From contig JAJRYG010000054.1 of the NCBI GenBank assembly GCA_024275915.1, forward strand, positions 1 to 45,098: 45,098 nucleotides of DNA. Direction: 5' to 3'. The position numbers and the translations under genes are program-made. Below the pieces are notes generated by a model that was not told where the DNA came from, ran no database searches, and saw only the letters and a program-made list of their open reading frames with translations. Below, piece by piece: positions 18,601-26,362 of this stretch. Source of the stretch: Gammaproteobacteria bacterium (GTDB taxonomy: Bacteria; Pseudomonadota; Gammaproteobacteria; UBA6429; Thiohalophilaceae). Each line of letters begins with the position of its first letter. The first letter of the stretch is position 1.

Positions 18601-19040
18601 AGGGCTATGCGGACACGGCCGGGCTGTTGCTCCGGCAACAGGGGGTTCCCCAGGCCCATCTGAAAGCAGCCCGGCAGCAGGTGCTGCAGGCCCTGGGCAA
18701 TGTCCTAGAGGACGAAAGGGGCCGCTGGATCCTCTCGGCCGATCATGATCAGGCCCGTTGCGAGCTGGCCATTTCCGGTCTCATCGACGGACGGGTCCGC
18801 CATCTGGTCATCGACCGTACCTTTGTCGGTGCCGATGGTGTGCGCTGGGTGATCGATTACAAGACCGGCAGTCATGCCGGTGGTGGGGTCGAGGCCTTCC
18901 TGGATCGGGAGCAGGAACGTTATCTGCCCCAGCTTGAACGTTACGGGCGGCTCATGCGTCAGCGGGAGGCGCGGCCGGTGCGCCTGGCGCTGTATTTCCC
19001 CCTGCTCAGGCGCTTCCGCGAAGTGGGGGGCTTTGGCTGA
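15615..19040 (+). CDS. AddA-like UvrD-family helicase-nuclease
   Basis: A 1141-residue superfamily 1A helicase fused to a C-terminal nuclease, analogous to AddA. Helicase motifs: Walker A APAGSGKT at 27-34, AITFTRKAAAEM (motif Ia), LLDEFQDT at 429-434 (motif II), GDPMQSIYRFR (III), MTIHKSKGLEF (V) and LLYVAATRA (VI). The nuclease has GTVVHRLL and D1081-Y1082-K1083 in VIDYKTG, so both subunits of the pair carry an intact nuclease, as in AddAB rather than RecBCD. GTG start at 15615 overlaps the AddB-like stop; the frame is open upstream but lacks helicase homology there. A proline/alanine-rich linker near residues 910-940 separates helicase and nuclease. Probable role: double-strand-break resection and degradation of foreign linear DNA. 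Confidence 0.9.
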   Translation: MSPAVTIADQAVREQALDPARSFIVQAPAGSGKTGLLTQRFLVLLASVESPEEIIAITFTRKAAAEMRQRIVEALQEAQAGIEPEEDYRKATWQLAKRALRRDRQQGWQLLANPGRLRIQTIDSLNATLARQMPVLTRLGATPAVVEDARPLYLEAATLTLEQMEEKTLWSDDVAHLVQHLDNQLPLLKKLIASMLARRDQWLRHVADRQHPRLERRNIEAALRRIIEAHLTRLEQAVPVDCRSELVQLARYAAANLRQQTGPQASALSACLDLAAMPDASVASLEVWKGLKVLLLTDSGWRKRLDKRLGFPTPGSAQNAEEKALFEAMKTRMTALLARLGEETALQAALFELDALPAPGYSDEQWRTLEALFEMLKLAAGQLQLLFNERRHVDFPGMSQAAIMALGDSEQPTDLALALDYRIQHLLLDEFQDTSFNQYELLNRLTAGWQAGDGRTLFVVGDPMQSIYRFREAEVGLFLQARDRGVGQVALEALQLEVNFRSRGGIVDWVNAAFPLVLPEQEDVSRGAVSYAPSQASKPAGEGQAVTVHPFFQRDDVAEARQVRELVQAARRRHPDGTTAILVRGRAHLASIVVQLRNAGLRFRAVEIEALSHRPVIQDLLALTRALHDIGDRISWLAVLRSPCCGLSLADLHALAATDRDRPILSLLGEASRIEGLSADGRQRLARVLPWLRRAMDERQRHSLRHFVQSCWLVMGGPACVESETDLQDAEVFFQLLESLQPASEGLDMQALAEQVESLFALPDVEADDSLQLMTIHKSKGLEFDTVILPGLGREPRHEESRLLYWMEVQQATGQTDLLLAPIAGRGEDKNRIAAYIDTQNRIRGRYEDGRLLYVAATRARQFLHLLGHVALNEAADGGASLKPPPASTLLAALWPVVEKDFLSMLPARPPATASTPAPPPPSSPMPRLRLAAGWQLPAPPATVLSATAGDEAEQEADLEFSWAGETARHVGTVVHRLLQEIGQQGLFGGQRPDVQGYADTAGLLLRQQGVPQAHLKAARQQVLQALGNVLEDERGRWILSADHDQARCELAISGLIDGRVRHLVIDRTFVGADGVRWVIDYKTGSHAGGGVEAFLDREQERYLPQLERYGRLMRQREARPVRLALYFPLLRRFREVGGFG

Positions 19041-19095
19041 CAGTCTTGCCAAACGCTGACGAATCCGCTGCTCTTTGCACTACCTGAGCGAATAT

Positions 19096-19539
19096 TCAGA
19101 ACAGCTGCTCAGGGGAAAACTTCATCGTGCCCGAGTCCATTTTCATGTCCAGATACAGGTTGCCGTTGCGCAGGAAGTAAATCGCCACGGCATCCAGTTG
19201 GCGGAGGAAATCCCTGTCCAGTGAATCCGGGGGACACATGGCCTGGGTGCTGTGGGTGATATCGATCTTCAGCTGGCCGTTTTTCAGCGTATAGGTGCCG
19301 CCCGCCTGGTTGCAGTCGACCCGTGCGGCAATCTTGCCATCGTCCCTGAATGTCAGGGTATAGCTGGCGGGGTCGGCGGGCACCAGCGTACTGCCATCAC
19401 CAGACAGGGTCTGTTGCCAGCGCCATTCGATGCCTGTGAGGGGAGGCGCGGGTTCGGAATCGTTGCCTGTCCCGCCCCCGCCATCGCCACAGGCGCCGAG
19501 AAGGGACAGCAGCAGGATGAGCAAAAACAGGGCTTTCAT
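19096..19539 (-). CDS. META-domain (HslJ-like) lipoprotein
   Basis: A 147-residue lipoprotein with lipobox LGAC (C17) and a glycine-rich linker, followed by one META domain: the W-R-W-Q start, RDDGKIAARVDCNQAGGTY, STQAMCPPDS and NGNLYLDMKMDSGTMKF. META/HslJ proteins are periplasmic or outer-membrane lipoproteins linked to stress or novobiocin tolerance in E. coli; the molecular role is unclear. Two cysteines in the domain (VDCNQ, AMCPP) may form a disulfide. It is convergent with the AddA-like gene 55 bp away. No clear ribosome binding site. Confidence 0.85.
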   Translation of the reverse strand: MKALFLLILLLSLLGACGDGGGGTGNDSEPAPPLTGIEWRWQQTLSGDGSTLVPADPASYTLTFRDDGKIAARVDCNQAGGTYTLKNGQLKIDITHSTQAMCPPDSLDRDFLRQLDAVAIYFLRNGNLYLDMKMDSGTMKFSPEQLF

Positions 19540-19581
19540 GGCACGGGGCCTGACGGGTGGCTTGAGGTAGTAGCAAGCAGT

Positions 19582-19753
19582 TTAACAGGATGTTGAAAAA
19601 GTTCCCCCCCCCTGGACTTTTTCAACCCGGGAACGGAAAACGTGGTTTCCTGTTCCCTCACATTTTCAATGACTTGCAAACATTGAAAATGGCGGTGCGT
19701 CCCTGCAGCGCACACAGGCCGGGTAAAAATGCTGTCTTTCAACAGCCTGTTAA
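19582..19753. mobile_element. 172-bp palindromic element with terminal inverted repeats (MITE-like)
   Basis: Ends are TTAACAGGATGTTGAAA (19582-19598) and its inverted partner at 19737-19753, 16 of 17 bases matching. Inside lie three hairpins: 19592-19626 (GTTGAAAAAGT/ACTTTTTCAAC), 19629-19657 (GGGAAC/GTTCCC) and 19661-19691 (CATTTTCAATG/CATTGAAAATG). Part of it recurs inverted at 3-73, and its termini at 10538-10585. No coding capacity and no obvious target duplication. It lies between the META lipoprotein and tRNA-Lys, so the 367-bp gap 19540-19906 is this element plus a tRNA promoter region. Confidence 0.7.
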
Positions 19754-19860
19754 CGGCTCCAGGGGGGACAAAAAAGCCGCTGATTTTCGTATCTGCAGAT
19801 GATAATTTGCCAGTCAAGCCGCAACAAGTGGTTGTTTTTCATGCAGTATGCGCGAATAAC

Positions 19861-19889
19861 TTGCCAAGCTGCGCCGGTCATGCTTCAAT
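19861..19889 (+). promoter_or_regulatory. Possible promoter of tRNA-Lys
   Basis: TTGCCA (19861-19866), a 17-base spacer and TTCAAT (19884-19889), followed by a GC-rich stretch (CGCCGC) before tRNA-Lys. The -10 element is weak. Confidence 0.4.
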
Positions 19890-19906
19890 ATCGCCGCTTG
19901 GGAAAT

Positions 19907-19982
19907 GGGCCGTTAGCTCAGCTGGTAGAGCACCGGACTCTTAATCCGATGGTCCACGGTTCGAACCCGTGACGGCCCACCA
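19907..19982 (+). tRNA. tRNA-Lys (CTT)
   Basis: The GGGCCGT acceptor pairs with ACGGCCC, followed by A and an encoded CCA. The loop CTCTTAA gives anticodon CTT. The anticodon stem CCGGA/TCCGA has one mismatch at the top pair (C27-A43), unusual for a functional tRNA but tolerable. CTT reads AAG. Confidence 0.93.
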
Positions 19983-20020
19983 TCCCCCATTTTGGATTGT
20001 TTCAGCTGCCTTTTGGCGGG

Positions 20021-20049
20021 TTACACCAGATTCCTGCTCCCTGTATAAT
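20021..20049 (+). promoter_or_regulatory. Sigma-70 promoter of tRNA-Leu (and perhaps tig)
   Basis: TTACAC (20021-20026), 17 bases, then a perfect TATAAT (20044-20049), about 30 bases before tRNA-Leu. No terminator separates tRNA-Leu from tig 69 bases later, so it may also drive tig. Confidence 0.75.
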
Positions 20050-20079
20050 CCACTCCCTATGTATATTGGCAATGTTCAC

Positions 20080-20164
<85 letters not shown>

Positions 20165-20233
20165 AATAACGCTGTTTGGCAAGTGTTCTTGCTCTAACTA
20201 ACTGATAATAAATGTATTTATGAGGCATTTTAA

Positions 20234-21547
20234 ATGCAAGTTTCTGTAGAAAACATGTCTGGAATAGAACGCCGCCTGACCGTATCCATCGATGAAGATC
20301 GTATCAATGATGCCGTGCAGAGCAAACTGAAGGATTTGACCAAAACCGTGAAACTCGACGGTTTCCGCAAGGGCAAGGTGCCCATGAGCGTGGTCAAGCA
20401 GCAATATGGATCCCGGGTTCGCCAGGAAATCATCGGCGATCTGATCCAGTCCACCTTTTACGAGGCGGTCAGCAACGAAAAACTGCGCCCGGCCGGGCTT
20501 CCCGATATCAATACCAAGGAAATGGCACCAGGCAAGGGTCTGGAATACACGGCCACCTTTGAAGTCTATCCGGAAGTGGGAATCGCCAGTTTCGCAGCCG
20601 AGAGCATCGAAAAGCCGGTCAGTGAGATTTCCGACGCCGATGTGGACAAGATGGTCGAAATCATTCGCAAGCAGAACATGGAATGGCATGAAGTCGACCG
20701 TGCAGCCGAAGAGGGTGACAAGGTCAGCGTCGATTTTCGTGGCACCATCGAGGGCGAACCCTTTGAAGGTGGCGAGGGCAAGGATATGGTCGTCGAACTT
20801 GGCCAGAAACGCATGATCGACGGCTTCGAGGAAGGCCTCAAGGGCGCCAAGGCGGGTGATGAACTGACCCTGGATCTGACCTTTCCGGAAAACTACCAGG
20901 TCGAGGATCTCAAGGGCAAGCCGGTCCAGTTTGCCATCAAGGTGAACCGTGTCGAAGCCCCGGTTTTACCCGAACTCAACGCCGATCTGGCAAAAAAACT
21001 GGGTGTCGAAGACGGCGATCTGGACAAGATGCGTGAAGAAATCCGCAATAACATGCAGCGGGAGCTGGACAGCAAGCTCAAGAGCAAGCTCAAGGAAGGG
21101 GTCATGGACAAGCTGATGAGCCTGCATCCGATTGACATTCCAGCCGCGCTGGTCGAAGAAGAAGCCAGGCTGCTGGCCGAACAGATGAAGCAGAACCTGG
21201 CCAGCCAGGGCATGGGTCAGCAGGAGCTGAATCTGCCCATTGACATGTTCAAGGGTGAGGCCGAAAAGCGTGTAGGCCTGGGACTCATCATGTCCGAGAT
21301 CGTCAAGCAGAATGACATCAAGATCGATCCGGAACGGGTGAAGAAGACCATCGAGAACATTGCCCGTCCTTATGAACAGCCTGAAGAAGTGATAAAGTGG
21401 TACTATTCAGACAAGCGCCGCCTGGGCGAAGTCGAGTCTCTGGTACTGGAAGAGCAAGTTGTCGACTGGGTCATGGAACAGGCGAAAGTCGAAGAAAAAA
21501 GCTATAATTTTGATGAACTTATGAATCCCAAGGCAACTGCCGAATAA
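20234..21547 (+). CDS. tig: Trigger factor
   Basis: A 437-residue ribosome-associated chaperone and prolyl isomerase. The N-terminal ribosome-binding domain carries the signature GFRKGKVPMSVV (near residues 44-55). The middle FKBP-type domain (about 155-245) contains VSVDFRGTIEGEPFEGGEG and MIDGFEEGLKGAKAGD. The rest is the helical chaperone domain. ATG start with GAGG upstream. It heads the conserved order tig-clpP-clpX-lon. Only 40 bp without a terminator lead to clpP. Confidence 0.97.
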   Translation: MQVSVENMSGIERRLTVSIDEDRINDAVQSKLKDLTKTVKLDGFRKGKVPMSVVKQQYGSRVRQEIIGDLIQSTFYEAVSNEKLRPAGLPDINTKEMAPGKGLEYTATFEVYPEVGIASFAAESIEKPVSEISDADVDKMVEIIRKQNMEWHEVDRAAEEGDKVSVDFRGTIEGEPFEGGEGKDMVVELGQKRMIDGFEEGLKGAKAGDELTLDLTFPENYQVEDLKGKPVQFAIKVNRVEAPVLPELNADLAKKLGVEDGDLDKMREEIRNNMQRELDSKLKSKLKEGVMDKLMSLHPIDIPAALVEEEARLLAEQMKQNLASQGMGQQELNLPIDMFKGEAEKRVGLGLIMSEIVKQNDIKIDPERVKKTIENIARPYEQPEEVIKWYYSDKRRLGEVESLVLEEQVVDWVMEQAKVEEKSYNFDELMNPKATAE

Positions 21548-21587
21548 GTGACGCATTGCACATGGCGGGATTAAAGGAAAATCTTTC

Positions 21588-22226
21588 GTGACCGATAAAA
21601 AACACAACGGCGAGATGAGCATGATTACAAGTCAACTGGTACCGATGGTGGTCGAACAGACCTCACGGGGAGAACGCGCATACGACATCTATTCGCGTCT
21701 GCTCAAGGAACGGGTCATCTTTCTCGTCGGGCCGGTGGAAGACCACATGGCGAATCTGGTGGTGGCACAGCTGTTGTTCCTGGAATCGGAAAATCCGGAC
21801 AAGGACATTCATCTGTACATCAATTCACCCGGTGGCTCGGTCACGGCAGGGTTGTCGATTTATGACACCATGCAGTTCATCAAGCCGGACGTGAGCACCA
21901 TGTGCATCGGTCAGGCTGCCAGCATGGGCGCTGTCCTGCTCGCCGGGGGGGCTGCCGGCAAGCGCTATGCGCTGCCTCATTCACGCACCATGATTCACCA
22001 GCCACTTGGTGGGTTTCAGGGGCAGGCCACGGACATCGAGATCCATGCCCGTGAGATACTGGAAATTCGGGAACGATTGAACACGATTCTTGCCAAACAT
22101 ACCGGGCAGCCGATGGATCGCATCCAGCAGGACACGGATCGGGACTTCTTCCTCAATGCCCAGGATTCGGTGGAATACGGACTTATTGATGAAGTGCTCG
22201 AAGCACGAACAGGAAGCGAAGACTAG
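21588..22226 (+). CDS. clpP: ATP-dependent Clp protease, proteolytic subunit
   Basis: A 212-residue serine peptidase that forms the double-heptamer barrel of ClpXP/ClpAP. The catalytic triad is intact: S112 (GQAASMGA), H137 (TMIHQPLGG), D186 (DTDRD). The GTG at 21588 has AAAGGAAA about 8 bases upstream; ATG 21615 ([10 protein letters not shown]) would remove part of the propeptide and is less well placed. Its ATPase partner clpX follows after 127 bp but is interrupted. ClpA could still supply ClpP if encoded elsewhere. Confidence 0.97.
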   Translation: MTDKKHNGEMSMITSQLVPMVVEQTSRGERAYDIYSRLLKERVIFLVGPVEDHMANLVVAQLLFLESENPDKDIHLYINSPGGSVTAGLSIYDTMQFIKPDVSTMCIGQAASMGAVLLAGGAAGKRYALPHSRTMIHQPLGGFQGQATDIEIHAREILEIRERLNTILAKHTGQPMDRIQQDTDRDFFLNAQDSVEYGLIDEVLEARTGSED

Positions 22227-22239
22227 AATTTGACGAGGA

Positions 22240-22331
22240 ACCTGTCCCTAATCCCTGCAAAACAGACGGGATTTGCAATTCAACCGGGGACTTGAAATCA
22301 TCGTTAAATAGACGCATTGTTAGGGACAGGT
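22240..22331. repeat. 12-bp perfect inverted repeat framing the clpP-clpX spacer
   Basis: ACCTGTCCCTAA (22240-22251) and TTAGGGACAGGT (22320-22331) are perfect complements 68 bases apart. The block fills almost all of the clpP-clpX gap. Similar GGGACAGG termini are common in small REP/RAYT-type or MITE-like repeats of gammaproteobacteria (from memory, not checked). A sigma-32-like -35 (CTTGAAA, 22291-22297) sits inside it, with only a degenerate -10. Confidence 0.6.
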
Positions 22332-22353
22332 AGATCGTTAGAGAGGTAAAACA

Positions 22354-23634
22354 ATGAGCGACGACAAAAACAACACGGGCGATAATGGAAAGCTCCTGTA
22401 TTGCTCATTCTGTGGCAAAAGCCAGCATGAAGTCCGCAAGTTGATTGCCGGGCCGTCTGTTTTTGTTTGTGATGAATGTGTTGAACTCTGTAACGATATC
22501 ATTCGTGAAGAAGTTCAGGAGCAGGCCGGCGCCTCGGGCTCCAGCAAATTGCCTACCCCCCATGAAATCAATGACATTCTCGATGAATATGTCATTGGCC
22601 AGGAACGGGCAAAGAAAGTCCTGTCTGTCGCGGTCTACAACCACTACAAGCGGTTGGAAAATGGCCAGAAGAAGGACGACGTGTAGCTGGCCAAGAGCAA
22701 CATCCTGCTCATCGGTCCCACCGGCAGCGGCAAGACCCTGCTGGCCGAAACCCTGGCCCGACTGCTGAACGTGCCCTTTACCATCGCCGACGCCACGACC
22801 CTGACCGAAGCCGGTTATGTGGGTGAGGACGTTGAAAATATCATCCAGAAATTGCTGCAGAAATGTGACTATGATGTGGACAAAGCCCAGACCGGGATTG
22901 TGTATATCGATGAAATCGACAAGATTTCACGCAAGTCCGACAATCCGTCCATCACCCGTGATGTTTCCGGTGAAGGTGTGCAGCAGGCCCTGCTCAAGCT
23001 GATCGAAGGCACGGTGGCTTCGGTACCACCCCAGGGCGGCCGCAAGCATCCCCAGCAGGAGTTCCTGCAGGTGGACACCTCCAACATCCTGTTCATCTGT
23101 GGTGGTGCGTTTGCCGGTCTGGACCGGATCATCCGTGACCGTTCGGAAAAAGGTGGCATCGGTTTCAGTGCCGAAGTCAAAGGCAAGAATGATCAGAAGA
23201 GTGTCAGCGAGACCCTCAACGATGTGGCACCGGAAGATCTGACCCGTTACGGTCTGATCCCGGAGTTTGTCGGCCGTCTGCCGGTTATCGCCACCCTCGG
23301 CGAGCTCGATGAAGATGCCCTGATCCAGATTCTCACCGAACCGAAGAATGCGTTGACCAAGCAGTACAGCAAGATGTTTGAAATGGAAGGCTGTGATCTG
23401 GAAATCCGTGAAGAAGCCCTGCGTGCAGTGGCCCGCAAGGCCATGGAACGCAAGACCGGTGCCCGCGGCCTGCGTTCGATTCTGGAACACATCCTGCTCG
23501 AACCCATGTACGATTTGCCTTCGCTGGACAATGTCGAGAAAATCGTCATCGACGAACCGGCAATCAGCGGTGAAGGTGAGCCGATATTTATCTACGAAGG
23601 CTCGGAGCAACGAGCCGCATCAGCTGACGAGTAA
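22354..23634 (+). pseudogene. clpX: ClpX unfoldase, interrupted by in-frame TAG at codon 111
   Basis: Read straight through, this is a normal 426-codon ClpX, the ATPase that unfolds substrates for ClpP. The N-terminal zinc domain is intact (C17, C20, C39, C42). TAG at 22684-22686 stops it after 110 residues, in the linker where relatives read DDVELxKSN, so the lost residue is almost certainly Glu (GAG to TAG). The frame is unbroken afterwards: Walker A GPTGSGKT (121-128), GYVGEDVEN, the Walker B region [16 protein letters not shown], and a full C-terminus. No ATG, GTG or TTG occurs before Walker A; the first is GTG 22771, beyond it. A restart product would therefore lack ATP binding. Either the stop is read through, the gene is broken, or the base is wrong. 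Confidence 0.88.
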
Positions 23635-23644
23635 AATGACTGTT

Positions 23645-23677
23645 CAAGGGGTATTTTCGAATACCCCTTGCTTTTTT
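23645..23677 (+). terminator. Intrinsic terminator after clpX
   Basis: The stem CAAGGGGTAT/ATACCCCTTG with a short loop, followed by CTTTTTT, 11 bases after the clpX stop. It separates clpPX from lon. Confidence 0.9.
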
Positions 23678-23707
23678 ACCGCCAATTAAAATTCCGCCCG
23701 TTAAGGG

Positions 23708-23734
23708 TTGAAACCTGTTGATTCAACCCCATTG
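23708..23734 (+). promoter_or_regulatory. Sigma-32-type heat-shock promoter of lon
   Basis: TTGAAA (23708-23713), a 13-base spacer and CCCCATTG (23727-23734) fit the RpoH consensus (CTTGAAA, 11-16 bases, CCCCATNT). The site lies 48 bases before the lon start and after the clpX terminator. It overlaps an 8-bp inverted repeat, GGGTTGAA/TTCAACCC (23705-23729). Confidence 0.75.
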
Positions 23735-23781
23735 ATCATTTCTCTACCTGCGGGTAAGTAACCGAATACGAGTAAAAGATA

Positions 23782-26196
23782 ATGTCAGAACTGATAGAAG
23801 ATCCCATTACCGCCATTCCCGTGCTGCCATTGCGCGATGTCGTGGTCTATCCTCACATGGTCATCCCCCTTTTCGTTGGCCGGGACAAGTCCATCAAGGC
23901 GCTTGAATCGGCAATGGAAAATGACAAGCAGATCCTGCTGGTGGCACAGAAGAGTGCCTCCGATGACGATCCCCAGGCCGATGATCTGTATCGCATCGGC
24001 ACCATCTCCAGCATCCTGCAATTGCTGAAACTGCCCGATGGTACCGTCAAGGTCCTGGTCGAAGGCAACCGGCGCGCCAAAATCAATACCTTCCTGGGTA
24101 CCGAAGATTTCTTCACCGCCCAGGTCAAGCAGTACGAAGAAGAGCCCATTGACGAGCGTGAATCGGAAGTGCTGGTGCGCTCACTGACCAACCAGTTTGA
24201 TCAGTACGTCAAACTGAACAAGAAGATTCCGCCGGAAATTCTCACCTCCCTGTCGAGCATCGATGATCCCAGCCGTTTGGTCGATACCATCGCAGCGCAC
24301 ATGTCGCTGAAGATCGACGAAAAACAGAAGGTGCTGGAAATCACCGATTTGCGTGAGCGGCTGGAACACCTGATGACGCTGATGGAGTCGGAAATCGACC
24401 TGTTGCAGGTGGAAAAACGCATTCGTGGTCGGGTTAAGCGGCAGATGGAAAAAAGCCAGCGCGAGTACTATCTGAATGAGCAGATGAAGGCCATTCAGAA
24501 AGAGCTGGGCGACATGGACGATGTCCCCAATGAACTCGAAGAGCTGGAAAAGAAAATCGAAGCCGCCGGCATGTCCAAGGAAGCCAAGGCCAAGGCCAAG
24601 GCTGAACTTGGCAAGCTGAAAATGATGTCGCCCATGTCGGCCGAAGCCACCGTGGTCAGAAATTATCTCGACTGGCTGGTCAGTGTGCCGTGGAAGAAAC
24701 GTTCCAAGATCCGTCATGATCTGGCACGTGCCGAAGCCGTGCTGGAAGAAGATCACTATGGTCTGGAAAAGGTCAAGGAACGTATCCTCGAATACCTTGC
24801 TGTTCAGCAGCGCATGCGCAAGATGAAAGGGCCGATCCTGTGTCTGGTAGGGCCACCCGGTGTCGGCAAGACCTCGGTGGGCAAGTCCATTGCCCGTGCC
24901 ACCAACCGCAAGTTCATTCGCATGGCGCTCGGTGGTATCCGTGACGAAGCGGAAATCCGTGGGCATCGTCGTACCTACATCGGCTCCATGCCGGGCAAGA
25001 TCATCCAGAACCTGGCCAAGGTGGAAACACGCAATCCGCTATTTTTGCTCGATGAAATCGACAAGATGGCCATGGATTTCCGTGGTGATCCGGCCTCGGC
25101 GTTGCTCGAAGTGCTGGATCCGGAGCAGAACCACACCTTCAATGATCATTATCTGGAAGTGGATTTCGATCTCTCCGAAGTGATGTTTGTGGCGACCTCC
25201 AATACCATGAACATTCCGGGACCCCTGCTGGATCGTATGGAAGTGATTCGTCTGTCCGGGTATACCGAAGATGAAAAACTGAACATCGCCATCAAATACC
25301 TGGTGACCAAGCAGAAAAAGAACAACGGCCTCAAGGAAGGTGAACTGGAGATCAGCGAAGATGCCATTCGTGACATCATTCGCTATTACACGCGCGAAGC
25401 CGGTGTTCGAAACCTGGAACGTGAAATCGCCAAGATCTGCCGCAAGGTGGTGAAGGAAATCTTGTTGGAAAAGGATGTGGACCGAGTCTCGGTGACCTCT
25501 GAAAACCTGGAAAAATACCTGGGCATCAGACGTTTCCGCTTTGGTGAGGCTGAAGAGCATGATCAGGTTGGTCAGGTTACCGGTCTGGCCTGGACCGAGG
25601 TTGGCGGTGAATTGCTGACCATTGAAACGGCCGTCATGCCCGGCAAGGGCAAGAGCAGTGTGACCGGCCAACTGGGTGATGTGATGAAGGAATCCATCCA
25701 GGCGGCCCTTACGGTGGTCAGAAGCCGTGCTGACGTGCTGGGTATCGATCCGGAGACCTTCGAGAAATCGGACATCCACGTCCATGTTCCCGAAGGGGCG
25801 ATTCCCAAGGATGGACCGAGCGCAGGTATCGGCATGTGTACGGCACTGGTGTCGGCACTGACCAATATCCCCGTACGGGCAGATGTGGCCATGACCGGTG
25901 AAATCACCCTGCGTGGTGAGGTTCTGCCGATTGGTGGCCTGAAAGAAAAACTGCTTGCGGCCCATCGTGGCGGTCTGAAGACGGTGTTGATCCCCGAGGA
26001 AAATACCCGGGATCTTGCCGACTTGCCGGACAACATCAAGGAGAGTCTGGACATCCGTCCGGTCAAATGGATCGATGAAGTTCTGGAAGTGGCATTGACC
26101 CATTTGCCGGAAGCCCAGGCAAAAAAGTCCGCCAAGATAATCAAGGCTAACAAGGAAAATGCCTCGGCCAAAGGTAATACGGTCAGAACACATTGA
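23782..26196 (+). CDS. lon: ATP-dependent protease Lon
   Basis: An 804-residue Lon protease that degrades misfolded and regulatory proteins in the cytoplasm. Order: N-terminal substrate-binding domain (about 10-200), helical region with coiled coil, AAA+ module with Walker A GPPGVGKT at 357-364 and Walker [10 protein letters not shown], then the Ser-Lys protease domain with S680 in PKDGPSAG and K723 in GGLKEK. All key residues are present. A heat-shock promoter precedes it and a hairpin terminator follows. If ClpX is truly lost, Lon would be the main intact ATP-dependent protease in this block. Confidence 0.98.
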   Translation: MSELIEDPITAIPVLPLRDVVVYPHMVIPLFVGRDKSIKALESAMENDKQILLVAQKSASDDDPQADDLYRIGTISSILQLLKLPDGTVKVLVEGNRRAKINTFLGTEDFFTAQVKQYEEEPIDERESEVLVRSLTNQFDQYVKLNKKIPPEILTSLSSIDDPSRLVDTIAAHMSLKIDEKQKVLEITDLRERLEHLMTLMESEIDLLQVEKRIRGRVKRQMEKSQREYYLNEQMKAIQKELGDMDDVPNELEELEKKIEAAGMSKEAKAKAKAELGKLKMMSPMSAEATVVRNYLDWLVSVPWKKRSKIRHDLARAEAVLEEDHYGLEKVKERILEYLAVQQRMRKMKGPILCLVGPPGVGKTSVGKSIARATNRKFIRMALGGIRDEAEIRGHRRTYIGSMPGKIIQNLAKVETRNPLFLLDEIDKMAMDFRGDPASALLEVLDPEQNHTFNDHYLEVDFDLSEVMFVATSNTMNIPGPLLDRMEVIRLSGYTEDEKLNIAIKYLVTKQKKNNGLKEGELEISEDAIRDIIRYYTREAGVRNLEREIAKICRKVVKEILLEKDVDRVSVTSENLEKYLGIRRFRFGEAEEHDQVGQVTGLAWTEVGGELLTIETAVMPGKGKSSVTGQLGDVMKESIQAALTVVRSRADVLGIDPETFEKSDIHVHVPEGAIPKDGPSAGIGMCTALVSALTNIPVRADVAMTGEITLRGEVLPIGGLKEKLLAAHRGGLKTVLIPEENTRDLADLPDNIKESLDIRPVKWIDEVLEVALTHLPEAQAKKSAKIIKANKENASAKGNTVRTH

Positions 26197-26214
26197 TGAA
26201 AAAGTAATCGAAAT

Positions 26215-26256
26215 GGCCCGATAACTTCGTATTTTGTGCAGAGTTACGGGCCTTTT
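26215..26256 (+). terminator. Intrinsic terminator after lon
   Basis: GGCCCGATAACT pairs with AGTTACGGGCC (one bulge), followed by TTTT, starting 18 bases after the lon stop. Confidence 0.75.
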
Positions 26257-26258
26257 CC

Positions 26259-26288
26259 TTGACCTGATACACGTCCAGTTGGTATAAA
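26259..26288 (+). promoter_or_regulatory. Promoter of hupB
   Basis: TTGACC (26259-26264), an 18-base spacer and TATAAA (26283-26288), immediately after the lon terminator and about 75 bases before hupB. Confidence 0.6.
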
Positions 26289-26310
26289 ATCATCAATATC
26301 GAATAACATT

Positions 26311-26343
26311 ACCGCCCATTATTTTTGGCGGTGTTTTTTTTTA
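26311..26343 (+). terminator. Terminator-like hairpin in the hupB leader
   Basis: ACCGCC/GGCGGT with a 10-base loop and a run of about ten T. It lies after the predicted hupB promoter and 20 bases before the hupB start, so it is either a second lon terminator or a leader attenuator. Confidence 0.65.
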
Positions 26344-26362
26344 CAAAAAGCAGGGGGATCTT

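Noticed and set aside
22684-22686. Alternative genetic code or pyrrolysine to explain in-frame TAG
   Set aside because: TAG is the natural end of at least six intact genes here (1457-2218, 3470-4555, ppiB, cysS, clpP, hupB), and no tRNA with anticodon CTA is present in the window. The third case is TAA, not TAG.
22354-23634. Programmed frameshift in clpX
   Set aside because: The two halves are in the same frame with no insertion or deletion; only one codon is changed.
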